NCBI GenBank assembly: GCA_002686955.1
Contig: NYZA01000170.1
Coordinates: forward strand, 1-34,639
Source: Gemmatimonadota bacterium
GTDB lineage: Bacteria > GCA-2686955
Direction of reading: 5' to 3'
Length of the DNA stretch: 34,639 nt
Position 1 is the stretch's first letter, and every line of letters begins with the position of its first letter. A program made the position numbers and the translations under genes. This document shows positions 26,338 through 34,489 of this stretch, piece after piece. A model generated the notes under the pieces. That model had not been told where the DNA came from, made no database searches, and saw only the letters and a list, made by a program, of their open reading frames with translations.

Positions 26338-27756
26338 TCAATCGATGGCGTCCAAAGCGCGATCCAGATCGGTGATCACGTCGTCTACGTGCTCGATTCC
26401 GATCGAAATGCGCACATAGTTCGGCTGGATCGCTGCTAGAGCGCGGCCCTCTTCACCTTGCTGCTGGTGTGTCGAGATGGCCGGCAGCGTCGCGACCGAT
26501 TTCACGCGCCCCAAATCGGTTGCGCGCCAGAACATATTCAGATTGTCGTAGAAGGAGCGGGTGTTGATCGGAGCGAAGGCATCTCTCTCCGCCACCTCGA
26601 AGACCATCATGTAGCCGTAGAGATGCTCTAGCCCGCCCGCGTCGTACTCGCTGTCGACAAGGGTCAGGTACTTGTCGGCGATCGATGCCTGCGTGTGGTT
26701 CGGCAAGCCCGGGTAGTTCACGCGGGCCACCTTGGGATGCTCGTCGAGAAAACGTGCGACCTGCTGCGCCGATCGGCTCATCTGCGCGACACGCGTGCGC
26801 AACGATCGAAGCTCGTTCAGGGCGAGAACGGCGGTCATCGGGCTCATCGCGGGACCGTTGTCGCGGTAGGGGAGGAGCTTGACCCAGGTCGCGAAATCCT
26901 CTCTCATCTCGTCGGGACCGACTCGGCTGGGGATCCCCTTCTTCGCGGTCATCGTACCCGCGATCGCCATGCCGCTCGCCACCATCACTTTCGATGCGGA
27001 CTGAACTACGATGTCGGCACCGAAGGCCAAGGGTCTGAGCAGCGCCGGCGACGCGCACGTGCTGTCCACGATCAGCGGAATGCCGTGGGCATGGGCGAGC
27101 TCGGCGACCTTCTCGATATCGAAGAGCGCAACCGCCGGATTCGACGGCATCTCGCCATAGAGGAACCTCGTGCCGGAGTCGATCTTCGATGCCCATTCGT
27201 CGATGTCGAGATTGTCGGTGACCCAACGCACTTCGATGTTTCGATCGTGCATCTGTCGCTGAGAAAACTGCTGGAATGTCCCTCCGTAGACGCGCGATGT
27301 GGAGACGAAATTGGCGGGTGGCGCGGAGCGGTCGTTCACGAGGAAAGGCTCGATCGCGGTTCGAATCGCGCTCATACCGCTCGAGCAAGCGACACATCCG
27401 GCCTCGAGATTGGTGCCGTAGCTCTCGAGAAGCGCGACCGTTTCTTCGAGGAAGAAGGTGGAGGGGTTGGCGATTCGGGTGTAGGTCCACGAGGGCATCT
27501 GGTAGGCCAGAGCGACTTCCATCTCGTCGTAGTCGTGGAAGGCCTGCGCCGGGCTCATGTAGATCGGCTCCATGATCGAGCCGTTGTTGAGGCTCGATGC
27601 CTGCTCGAAATCGTAGAGGCCGTGTGTCGCAACCGTGTCGAACTTCCATTTCCTCGTGCGCCCGATGCGCCGGCTGCGATCCGAGGCGATCTTCTTCCCC
27701 TCCTGGATCCAGTGCCTCAGGCCGCGTTCGTGATCGGAGTTCCCTTGCATGCTCAT
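26338..27756 (-). CDS. Cys/Met metabolism PLP-dependent enzyme (methionine gamma-lyase / cystathionine lyase-like)
   Basis: 472 aa; TYTRIANPSTFFLEETVALLE, SGMSAIRTAI, VDSTCASPALLRPLAFGADIVVQSASKVMVASG (PLP-Lys region). Confidence 0.9.
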   Translation of the reverse strand: MSMQGNSDHERGLRHWIQEGKKIASDRSRRIGRTRKWKFDTVATHGLYDFEQASSLNNGSIMEPIYMSPAQAFHDYDEMEVALAYQMPSWTYTRIANPSTFFLEETVALLESYGTNLEAGCVACSSGMSAIRTAIEPFLVNDRSAPPANFVSTSRVYGGTFQQFSQRQMHDRNIEVRWVTDNLDIDEWASKIDSGTRFLYGEMPSNPAVALFDIEKVAELAHAHGIPLIVDSTCASPALLRPLAFGADIVVQSASKVMVASGMAIAGTMTAKKGIPSRVGPDEMREDFATWVKLLPYRDNGPAMSPMTAVLALNELRSLRTRVAQMSRSAQQVARFLDEHPKVARVNYPGLPNHTQASIADKYLTLVDSEYDAGGLEHLYGYMMVFEVAERDAFAPINTRSFYDNLNMFWRATDLGRVKSVATLPAISTHQQQGEEGRALAAIQPNYVRISIGIEHVDDVITDLDRALDAID

Positions 27757-28262
27757 GCCTCATCATCCTTTGCGATTGGGAGAGCGGTTTCTTGCTTCAT
27801 GGTCGAGAGGACCACGAGCGTCTTCAGGTTCTGCACGTCGGGCAGCGCGGTGAGGCGGTGGAGGATCAGCTCTTCGTACGCGGGGATGTCACGCGTGGCG
27901 ATCTTGAGCAGAAAATCGGCCTCGCCGGTTATGTGGTGACACTCGAGCACCTCGTCCATCCGGGTGATCTGGTGGACGAAGCGCTGCACCGCTTCGTTGC
28001 CATGCCGAGCAAGCGACACTTCGACGTAGGTGAAGCAGCGCAGGCCGACCAAGTCCGGCTCCAGGAGAGCCACGTAACCGCGAATCACGCCGCCCCGCTC
28101 CATCTTCTTGACGCGCTCCAGAACCGAAGGGGGCGATAGCCCGACCCGCTGCGCGAGCTCGGCGTTGGTCATGCGCCCTTCGGCCTGGAGGGAGAGGAGG
28201 ATCTTTCGATCGGTGGCGTCCATGCGGACGGGGGCCTTTGGAGGGTTTGCGGGGGTGGGCAT
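27753..28262 (-). CDS. Lrp/AsnC family transcriptional regulator
   Basis: MDATDRKILLSLQAEGRMTNAELAQRVGLSPPSVLERVKKMERGGVIRGYVALLEPDLVG plus ligand domain; start at 28262 or 28223. Stop overlaps next start (ATGA). Confidence 0.93.
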   Translation of the reverse strand: MPTPANPPKAPVRMDATDRKILLSLQAEGRMTNAELAQRVGLSPPSVLERVKKMERGGVIRGYVALLEPDLVGLRCFTYVEVSLARHGNEAVQRFVHQITRMDEVLECHHITGEADFLLKIATRDIPAYEELILHRLTALPDVQNLKTLVVLSTMKQETALPIAKDDEA

Positions 28263-28284
28263 CGGGGCCGACCTTATAAAGTTA

Positions 28285-28296
28285 GGTAAAAATACC
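28285..28296. promoter_or_regulatory. Dyad GGTAAAAATACC in AT-rich leader upstream of the Lrp-type regulator
   Basis: GGTA-N4-TACC inverted repeat inside a locally AT-rich stretch (28272-28320). Confidence 0.3.
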
Positions 28297-28579
28297 ATAT
28301 ACGTGGGTACACATGGAGTAAAATCGCTAAGAGCCGATGAATATTCTGCACGCGGATGCATTCGAAGACCCGCCCATCAGGGCTGGCATCCACGAAGGCC
28401 GAACGCAACTCGCGAAACCGGCACCACGGAAGATCGCCGAGGGGTTGGGACTGCGCCTCGACAGATGAAGCGCCACGCAGCGGCTTTTCGCTCTGCCCGA
28501 TCGTCGGGCGGGCCGCGGATCGTTGAGGGTCCGGGCTCTCGGTTCATGAGCGCGTCGTTGCGCACAGTTGGGGCTGCAC

Positions 28580-28746
28580 TTGACACTCCACCCACACAGT
28601 GGGGGGTGAACTTGACGAATCTCGGCGGCAAGGGGGCCAAGACCGGTGAAAACAGTGCTTAGGGGGCGACTTGGCGGTTTCTCGAAGCAAGTTGTCAGGT
28701 TGACCCCCATCTCCGCGCACCAGGTGTCAATTTCGCCCCCCACTGC
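28580..28746. mobile_element. Cluster of IS21-end-like repeats (remnant or MITE-like element)
   Basis: Inverted pair CAGTGGGGGGTGAACTTGACGA (28597-28618) and CAGTGGGGGGCGAAATTGACAC (reverse strand, 28724-28745), plus GATGGGGGTCAACCTGACAACTT (reverse strand, ~28688-28710) and CACTTGACACTCCACCCACACAG. No transposase ORF. Confidence 0.5.
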
Positions 28747-28974
28747 GCGCGGGAACCGGCCGGATCACCCGCGAGTCGCGCCGCCGCGGGCCCCTCAGCG
28801 ATCGACAACCCGCACGTCGCGCGGTATCGGCGCTCGGCACCGGCGCACGCGTTCAAAAGCACGTGCGATCCAGCCCCAATCGTGTCCGCGGCTCGGCGCG
28901 GGATTGCGTCGTTTTCAGAGTCTGGGGTCGAGGTCGCGTATCGCCTCAATCCCCTGGCTTCTCCGCCGGCGTAT

Positions 28975-29457
28975 TTACTTGTGCCGCTTCCCTTTGCGCT
29001 TGCGGGCACTTCCGCGGGGCGGGGCGTGAAAGACGATTCGCTCGCTGTGTCGCTTCATGATCCAGTAGGCGACCACGATTCCGACGCCGAGGGTGGCGAG
29101 GCCGGTGAGGAGGATTCCGATGAGCTGGACGACGCCCGATGCTCGGTAGAGGGGGTAGCCGGCGGGGCGGCGGCCGGTTTGCTGCCAATGACGCAGCACG
29201 CGGGTGTCGGAGGAGCCGCGCAAGTGGGTGCCGGCCAATACGATGCCTGGGATCAGGGCGAGGGTGAGCTGCAGGGCGGCGTCGGCGCGGATCGAGGTGG
29301 CGTCGTCGTCCGGGGAGTGCGCGACGGAGCTCCAGACGCGGCGGCGGGCTCGATCGGCGGCTTGATCGTGGAGTCTGCCCGGGTGTTTGCCCCGATAGGC
29401 GGCCCGCAGGAGCTTCGTTCGGGCCTCGATGCTCTTCGATGAGGTGGACGCCGGCAT
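28975..29457 (-). CDS. Small membrane protein, two predicted TM helices
   Basis: ALQLTLALIPGIVLAGTHL and GVVQLIGILLTGLATLGVGIVVAYWIM; starts 7 nt after the methyltransferase stop. Confidence 0.65.
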   Translation of the reverse strand: MPASTSSKSIEARTKLLRAAYRGKHPGRLHDQAADRARRRVWSSVAHSPDDDATSIRADAALQLTLALIPGIVLAGTHLRGSSDTRVLRHWQQTGRRPAGYPLYRASGVVQLIGILLTGLATLGVGIVVAYWIMKRHSERIVFHAPPRGSARKRKGKRHK

Positions 29458-29464
29458 GCAATGG

Positions 29465-30256
29465 CTATCGGCATTCGCGGGCGGCCACTGCATAGCGGTT
29501 CAAATGTCCGCCTTCGCCGTCCGACTCGAATTGGGCCGTGGCGCGGAGGCCGGCTCTTTCGAGCAGCGCGGTCTGTTCGTCGGGCGAGAGGTGGTGACAG
29601 TAGCGGTAGCGGTGGGGGGGCGGTCCCCAGCGCAGGATCGCGTCCCCTTCTTCGAGATCGTCCGGGTCGATCCCGAGCTCGCGGCCGGTGGGGGTGGCGA
29701 CGAATTCGTTCCAGGGGACGGTGCGGCGCGCGAAACGGGGCGCGTGCGCGAAGCGCCAGAAGGTGAGGGCGATCCGTCCGCCGGGCGAGGGTTGGCGAGC
29801 GAGGAGCGGGGCGAGGGTGCGCAGGAGCGCGAGGCGTGTATCGAAGCCGGGGATGTGATGCATCACTCCGAAGAGGGCGATGAGGTCGTAGCGGCGGCGG
29901 GCGATGGGTGGCGGGATCGCGGCTTCGATGAAGTCGCACTTTTCGAAGCGAAAGTGCGATTCGTCTGGGGTGGGGACGGTGGAGCATTCGCGTATGAGAG
30001 GCTCGCTCGCGTCGGCTCCGGTGTAGTCGAGCGCGGTTTCCGTGTTTTGTTGGAGGAAACGCGCGAATCGCCCGTTTCCGCAGCCGAGGTCGAGGACGCG
30101 CAGGGGGGATGCGAACGATCGATCCTGGAGCAGGATCGGCATGAGGCGGCTCCAGCCCGGCCAGGGCCTGGCGCGGCTCGCCGAGAACTCCGCCGCGGCT
30201 TCGTCGTAGAAGCGGCGGTTGAGTCGATTCAGGGCGTCTGCCGTGGCGGGTTTCAT
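29465..30256 (-). CDS. Class I SAM methyltransferase, Trm9/ABH8-like
   Basis: LNRRFYDEAAAEFSASRARPWPGWSRL N-terminus, VLDLGCGNGRFARFL, LIALFGVMHHI, and EGDAILRWGPPPHRYRYCHHLSPDEQTALLERAG resembling the Trm9 YRYYHLYREGEL tail. Confidence 0.85.
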   Translation of the reverse strand: MKPATADALNRLNRRFYDEAAAEFSASRARPWPGWSRLMPILLQDRSFASPLRVLDLGCGNGRFARFLQQNTETALDYTGADASEPLIRECSTVPTPDESHFRFEKCDFIEAAIPPPIARRRYDLIALFGVMHHIPGFDTRLALLRTLAPLLARQPSPGGRIALTFWRFAHAPRFARRTVPWNEFVATPTGRELGIDPDDLEEGDAILRWGPPPHRYRYCHHLSPDEQTALLERAGLRATAQFESDGEGGHLNRYAVAARECR

Positions 30257-30507
30257 CCGGGCCGGTGGCCGCCGGAGCCGCAATCGGGGGGAGGCGATTT
30301 CTCTGCGTTCGGCAGAGCGGAGCGGCGAGCCAGCTCCGCATCGACAACACTCCGGTAGCGATACAGACCGCTTTTCATCGTTCTAGGAGCTAGGAGGGTC
30401 GCGCGGCTCCAGAGCGAGGCGAGCCGTCTGATATGTGCGGGGCTACCCTGCTCACAATGGGGAGGGGGCGGCATTTCTTCGACCGAGCGATACTTGCGAA
30501 CCGGCAT
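30253..30507 (-). CDS. Small conserved-looking protein (PVRKYRSVEEM type)
   Basis: 84 aa between nucleotidyltransferase (6-nt gap) and methyltransferase (ATGA overlap); internal HRY/YRYRS pattern. Confidence 0.75.
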   Translation of the reverse strand: MPVRKYRSVEEMPPPPHCEQGSPAHIRRLASLWSRATLLAPRTMKSGLYRYRSVVDAELARRSALPNAEKSPPPDCGSGGHRPG

Positions 30508-30513
30508 TTCCGA

Positions 30514-30990
30514 TCAGTCCTCGGGATCATCGATGTCGAAACGCCGTCGCAAGGCGCTGGCATCCGCGCGATCGACCTCTCTGACCGTGTCCTTCTTCAT
30601 ACGGTAGAGGGCGAGCGGGGTCGCGACGGTCATGGCGACGCGCCCCAATTCCATGCGTTGACTTTCGATGTCATCGAAGCCGAATGCGTCACCGAAACGG
30701 GCTACGATGTCGAGATAGAGTTCTCCCTCGGGAGGGACATAGCGCAACGCGGGGTACTCTCCGGCCAGCTCCTCGGCCCTGATCTCATCGATCGAAGGGT
30801 CATCCCAGATCGACCGGAGCGATCGGCGCAGTCGGTCGACGTTCTCCGCAGTGGGGCGGATCATCACGTCGATGTCTTCGGTCGCGCGAATCAGTCCGTG
30901 GGCGTTCACGGCCGCTCCACCGATCACGACGTACTCGACTTCCTCCTCTTCAAAGGCTGCGAGTATTTGTTCCAGCTCGTCCAGCGTCAC
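30514..30990 (-). CDS. Nucleotidyltransferase (DUF6036/AbiEii-like)
   Basis: VEYVVIGGAAVNAHGLIRATEDIDVMIRPTAENVDRL nucleotidyltransferase motif. Confidence 0.85.
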   Translation of the reverse strand: MTLDELEQILAAFEEEEVEYVVIGGAAVNAHGLIRATEDIDVMIRPTAENVDRLRRSLRSIWDDPSIDEIRAEELAGEYPALRYVPPEGELYLDIVARFGDAFGFDDIESQRMELGRVAMTVATPLALYRMKKDTVREVDRADASALRRRFDIDDPED

Positions 30991-31018
30991 GGCTTGCCTC
31001 CAATCCGCGGCTCCCTCT

Positions 31019-31039
31019 CCACGGTATCATCTATCGTGG
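31019..31039. promoter_or_regulatory. Dyad CCACGGTATCATCTATCGTGG in the divergent promoter region
   Basis: CCACGgTA...TAtCGTGG inverted repeat in the 83-bp gap between nucleotidyltransferase and Elp3 starts. Confidence 0.35.
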
Positions 31040-31073
31040 CGGGTTGCATGGGGAGCGAATACGATGGTGGATT

Positions 31074-32762
31074 ATGGACCGCGAGCGACACCGAGAGTTC
31101 GAGAGCTTCGAGCCGAGGGCCTACGAGAACGAGCTGGCTTCGATTCTGCGGGCGGTCGGTGCGTTGCCGGAGGTCGATTCTCGATCGTTGGATAAGATTC
31201 TGCGGGCGAATCCGAAGGATGGGAAGGGGTTCTTCTCACGATCGGAACTCATCGCGGGGGTGCGGGCGCTCGGCGATCGGCACGATTTCGGGCTTGGTGA
31301 GCGGCAACTGATTGGGCGTCTGCTTCGAAAGCCGACGCGAACCTGGAGCGGTGTCGCGCCGGTTACCGTACTGACTGAGCCTCATCCCTGCCCTGGAAAA
31401 TGTGTTTTTTGCCCGAGCGATGAGGGGATGCCGAAGAGCTATCTGGCGAGCGAGCCGGGGGCGCAGCGGGCGGTTGCCAACAGTTTCGATCCTTTTCGGC
31501 AGACCTGGAATCGGGTGGTTGCGCTTCATCGTCTGGGTCACGCGGTGGACAAGGTCGAGCTGTTGATCTTAGGCGGCACGTGGACGGCGTATCCGCAGGC
31601 ATACAGGGTTTGGTTCGTGCGGCGCTGTATCGATGCTCTGAACGAGGTCGGCGATTCTCGCTGGGACGTGCGCCGCGGCGGGGACGATGGGGGCGCTGAG
31701 TGGGTAGCGGGGGCGGGGGATGCGGATTGGAAGCGCTTGGTGGCGACGCAGGATCGCAATCGGCGCGCGAGGTGTCGCTGTGTCGGGTTGGTGGTGGAGA
31801 CGCGGCCCGATCATGTGGACGAAGAGTCGGTGGTGCGGATGCGTCGCTTGGGGGCGACGAAGGTCCAGTTGGGAATCCAAAGCCTCAGCGACGATATTTT
31901 GCGGCGGAACGAGAGGGGTCACTCGGTCGAGCAGAGTCGGCGGGCCGTGAGGCTCTTGCGCCGAGCCGGGTTCAAGATCCATCTGCACTGGATGCCGAAT
32001 CTCGTTGGGGCGACGCCGGAAAGCGATACCGAGGATTTCGGGCGCCTCTTCGGCGACGAGTCGATCCGTCCAGATGAGCTGAAGATCTATCCCTGTTCTT
32101 TGGTGCGGGGGACGGAGCTCATGCGGCTGCACTCGCGGGGGGATTGGAGGCCCTATTCGCATGAGGAGTTGATGGCGGTTCTCGTCCATGCTCTGGCCAA
32201 CACTCCGGAGTATTGCAGGGTGTCTCGTGTCGTTCGCGACATTCCCGGCAACGAGATCGTTGCCGGAAGCACCGTCACGAATCTCAGGCAGGAGCTCGAT
32301 CGTCGCCTTATCGAGCTGGGGGTAGAGACGAGGGAAATTCGGGGTCGGGAGATCCGCGGTGGAGTGTACGATGCGCGTTCGATTCGACGGGAGCGCTCCT
32401 TCTATGGGGCCGATGCGTGTGAGGAACACTTTTTGCAGCTTACGAGCGATGATGGACGTCTGTTGGCCTTTTTGCGTATGTCGCTTCCTTGGGAGCGGGG
32501 GTTCATCGAGGAGCTCGGCGGGGCCGCGATCGTTCGCGAGGTTCATGTCTATGGAGCCGCCGCTCGGCTGCACGAAAACGATGGGGCGAAGGCGCAACAT
32601 TCAGGGTTGGGGCGCCGCCTTGTCGAATGGGCTGTGAAGATCGCCCGGGCCGAGGGCTATGAGCGACTGGCCGTGATCTCGGCGGTGGGGACGAAGGAGT
32701 ATTACGAGAAGCTGGGGTTTGAGGATGGGGTGCTTTATCAGCATTGGGGGCGTGGCGGGTAG
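31074..32762 (+). CDS. elp3: Elp3-family tRNA wobble-uridine radical SAM/GNAT enzyme
   Basis: PHPCPGKCVFCPSDEGMPKSYLASEPGAQRA radical SAM motif, LGGTWTAYP, ETRPDHVDEESVVRMRRLGATKVQLGIQS, HLHWMPNL, C-terminal GNAT QHSGLGRRLVEWA...YYEKLGF. Confidence 0.95.
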   Translation: MDRERHREFESFEPRAYENELASILRAVGALPEVDSRSLDKILRANPKDGKGFFSRSELIAGVRALGDRHDFGLGERQLIGRLLRKPTRTWSGVAPVTVLTEPHPCPGKCVFCPSDEGMPKSYLASEPGAQRAVANSFDPFRQTWNRVVALHRLGHAVDKVELLILGGTWTAYPQAYRVWFVRRCIDALNEVGDSRWDVRRGGDDGGAEWVAGAGDADWKRLVATQDRNRRARCRCVGLVVETRPDHVDEESVVRMRRLGATKVQLGIQSLSDDILRRNERGHSVEQSRRAVRLLRRAGFKIHLHWMPNLVGATPESDTEDFGRLFGDESIRPDELKIYPCSLVRGTELMRLHSRGDWRPYSHEELMAVLVHALANTPEYCRVSRVVRDIPGNEIVAGSTVTNLRQELDRRLIELGVETREIRGREIRGGVYDARSIRRERSFYGADACEEHFLQLTSDDGRLLAFLRMSLPWERGFIEELGGAAIVREVHVYGAAARLHENDGAKAQHSGLGRRLVEWAVKIARAEGYERLAVISAVGTKEYYEKLGFEDGVLYQHWGRGG

Positions 32763-32793
32763 AGCGGCGCCGGATTCTGGCCCCAGCGCCCAT

Positions 32794-33222
32794 CTACTTC
32801 GCGGAATCCCGCCCATCCCGCTTCAAGATCGCCTGGGAGTAGTCCAAGAGATCATCCAGATGCTTGGTGATGATCGCCACGGCCACGGGGAGCTGCAAGG
32901 TCTGGTAGTCGTGCACGACGATGTTGCGAAAGCCCACCATCGATTTGAGCTTCGCCGCCAGATCTTCGCTGATCCAGCCACCGCGCGCCAAGAGATCGAA
33001 GACATTTCGTGCCCCTTGGGGAACTCCGAGTCGCTGGCGGCGGATGAGGTGCTGTCCCATGTCCAGCGCCGCCTCGCAAGCGCGTTGTATGTTGAGGATC
33101 GCGGCATCCTGACGAGTGAAGTCGGAATCGAAGGTCCCGGGGTCCTTGTCGTACTCCTCCCGGGCCCGGGCCACGCAACGTTCGATGGTGGCGGCCTTGT
33201 TCAAGAGCACGTCATCGCTCAT
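32794..33222 (-). CDS. hepT: HepT-like HEPN ribonuclease toxin (DUF86)
   Basis: MSDDVLLNKAATIERCVARAREEY...IQRACEAALDMGQHLI; RNIVVHDY matches RX4HXY. Confidence 0.92.
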   Translation of the reverse strand: MSDDVLLNKAATIERCVARAREEYDKDPGTFDSDFTRQDAAILNIQRACEAALDMGQHLIRRQRLGVPQGARNVFDLLARGGWISEDLAAKLKSMVGFRNIVVHDYQTLQLPVAVAIITKHLDDLLDYSQAILKRDGRDSAK

Positions 33223-33607
33223 GGATCCTCCCATCGCGTTGGATGAGCTCGAGAAGCGGCGCGCGGGCCTCGCCCAGGGCGGTCTTTTCACTCAAGACCA
33301 TGGTCTCGAAGAGCGCCGCCTGGTGGTCCTTGGCCCAGAGCTGCGTTCCGGTGATGATGACCTGATACTGCATGACCGTCGTGGCGGCTCTCAGGTCGAG
33401 CAGATCCACTGTGCAGGAGGCGCGCTCCGCGAGAGCGCCGGCCAGCTCCCAGAGGGCCAGAGGGGCGACCCTGCCTTCCACCAAAACCGCCATGTCCAGG
33501 TCGCTCTCCGGCCCGGCTTCGCCCGTGGCGCGGCTGCCGAAGGCGTAGATCGCCAGCAGGGTCGGCAGGCCTTGGCGCAGCTCATGAATCAGCGGATCCC
33601 AGGTCAC
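33212..33607 (-). CDS. mntA: MntA-like nucleotidyltransferase antitoxin
   Basis: GTG start VTWDPLIHELRQGLPTLLAIYAFGSRATGEAGPESDLDMAVL; GSX10DXD motif; overlaps hepT start by 11 nt. Confidence 0.9.
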   Translation of the reverse strand: MTWDPLIHELRQGLPTLLAIYAFGSRATGEAGPESDLDMAVLVEGRVAPLALWELAGALAERASCTVDLLDLRAATTVMQYQVIITGTQLWAKDHQAALFETMVLSEKTALGEARAPLLELIQRDGRIHER

Positions 33608-33767
33608 GGCACTGGCTCCTGATCGGTGTTCTCGTAGAGCATACCGCCTCCGTGACCGGACGGGAGTCCGCGTCGGGGTGGCAGTGTCGCCGGGAACCCC
33701 GGGGAACGTAACGGCTTGATCCGCCCGCGGCGGCCCTTCTCTTCGAAATGGCAGGCGAGCACCCGCA

Positions 33768-34457
33768 GCCGACTTCGGCCGTAAACGAGAAGGTCTTGGC
33801 CTTTCCGTTCCGCCGCTCCGCATACATGAAATCGTCCCACTCGCCGTTGGCGGTGTAGATCGCGCCCGATTTCGGATTCCCGGCGAGATAACCGTTGAAT
33901 CGCGTGGCCTCGTCGCCGAGGGCGTAGAAGAGAGAATGGTCGGGCGTGTCGGCCCGCGTGTAGCTCCACGTATAGAGGAAAAGGTCGCCGTAGGCGTCGG
34001 TCAGATCGTGGATCAGCTCCAGCGGGATCTCGACGGTGATCACCTCGCGGGCATGGGTGTTGCCGATGAAGAGCAGGGCGGGCTCATCCGCCTCTTCGAT
34101 ATCGGGCTGATCGGTGATCTTCACCGCCCAGATGCTCCGATCGGCACCCATGTTCACAGTTTCCCAGGTGGGACCGAGTTCGTAGACGCGCAATATATCG
34201 GAATGATCGAGGACCGCCCGATCGAGCTCGTCGAGCATCTCGTCGTAGGTGTGGTACGCGCCCATATCGCCGTCGGCGTCGACACGATCGTCGAACTCGG
34301 CCTGGACGTCTTCGATGAGCGTGAAGCCGTGGTAGCTGAGCCGACGGAGGCGCATCCGCTGCGCGGGAGTCACCAGAATATCGAGATCCCCCCAGGCGGT
34401 GGGCTTAGCGTCATGCTCCGGCTGGTTCGGTACGGAGCCGAGGATCGCCAAACCCAC
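33768..34457 (-). pseudogene. Decayed M14 zinc carboxypeptidase
   Basis: WGDLDILVTPAQRMRLRRL, LLFIGNTHAREVITVEIPLELIHDLTDAYG joined directly to DLFLYTWSYTRADTPDHSLF...SGAIYTANGEWDDFMYA...FSFTAEVG; the central NPDG/second zinc His block is absent, and no family-like sequence follows the catalytic Glu. Confidence 0.75.
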
Positions 34458-34489
34458 ACGCCGCGCCGTGAGCTACGCTCTATTCCGCG

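Noticed and set aside
26453-27939. Minus-strand 437-aa ORF and plus-strand 414-aa ORF
   Set aside because: Both overlap the PLP enzyme in other frames; composition is shadow-like.
28327-28743. 138-aa minus-strand ORF in the lrp/2-TM gap
   Set aside because: Runs through the IS-end-like repeats and has Arg/Ser/Pro-rich sequence; not credible as a gene, though a degraded fragment cannot be excluded.
31569-32600. 343-aa minus-strand ORF
   Set aside because: Antisense to Elp3; no recognizable motif.
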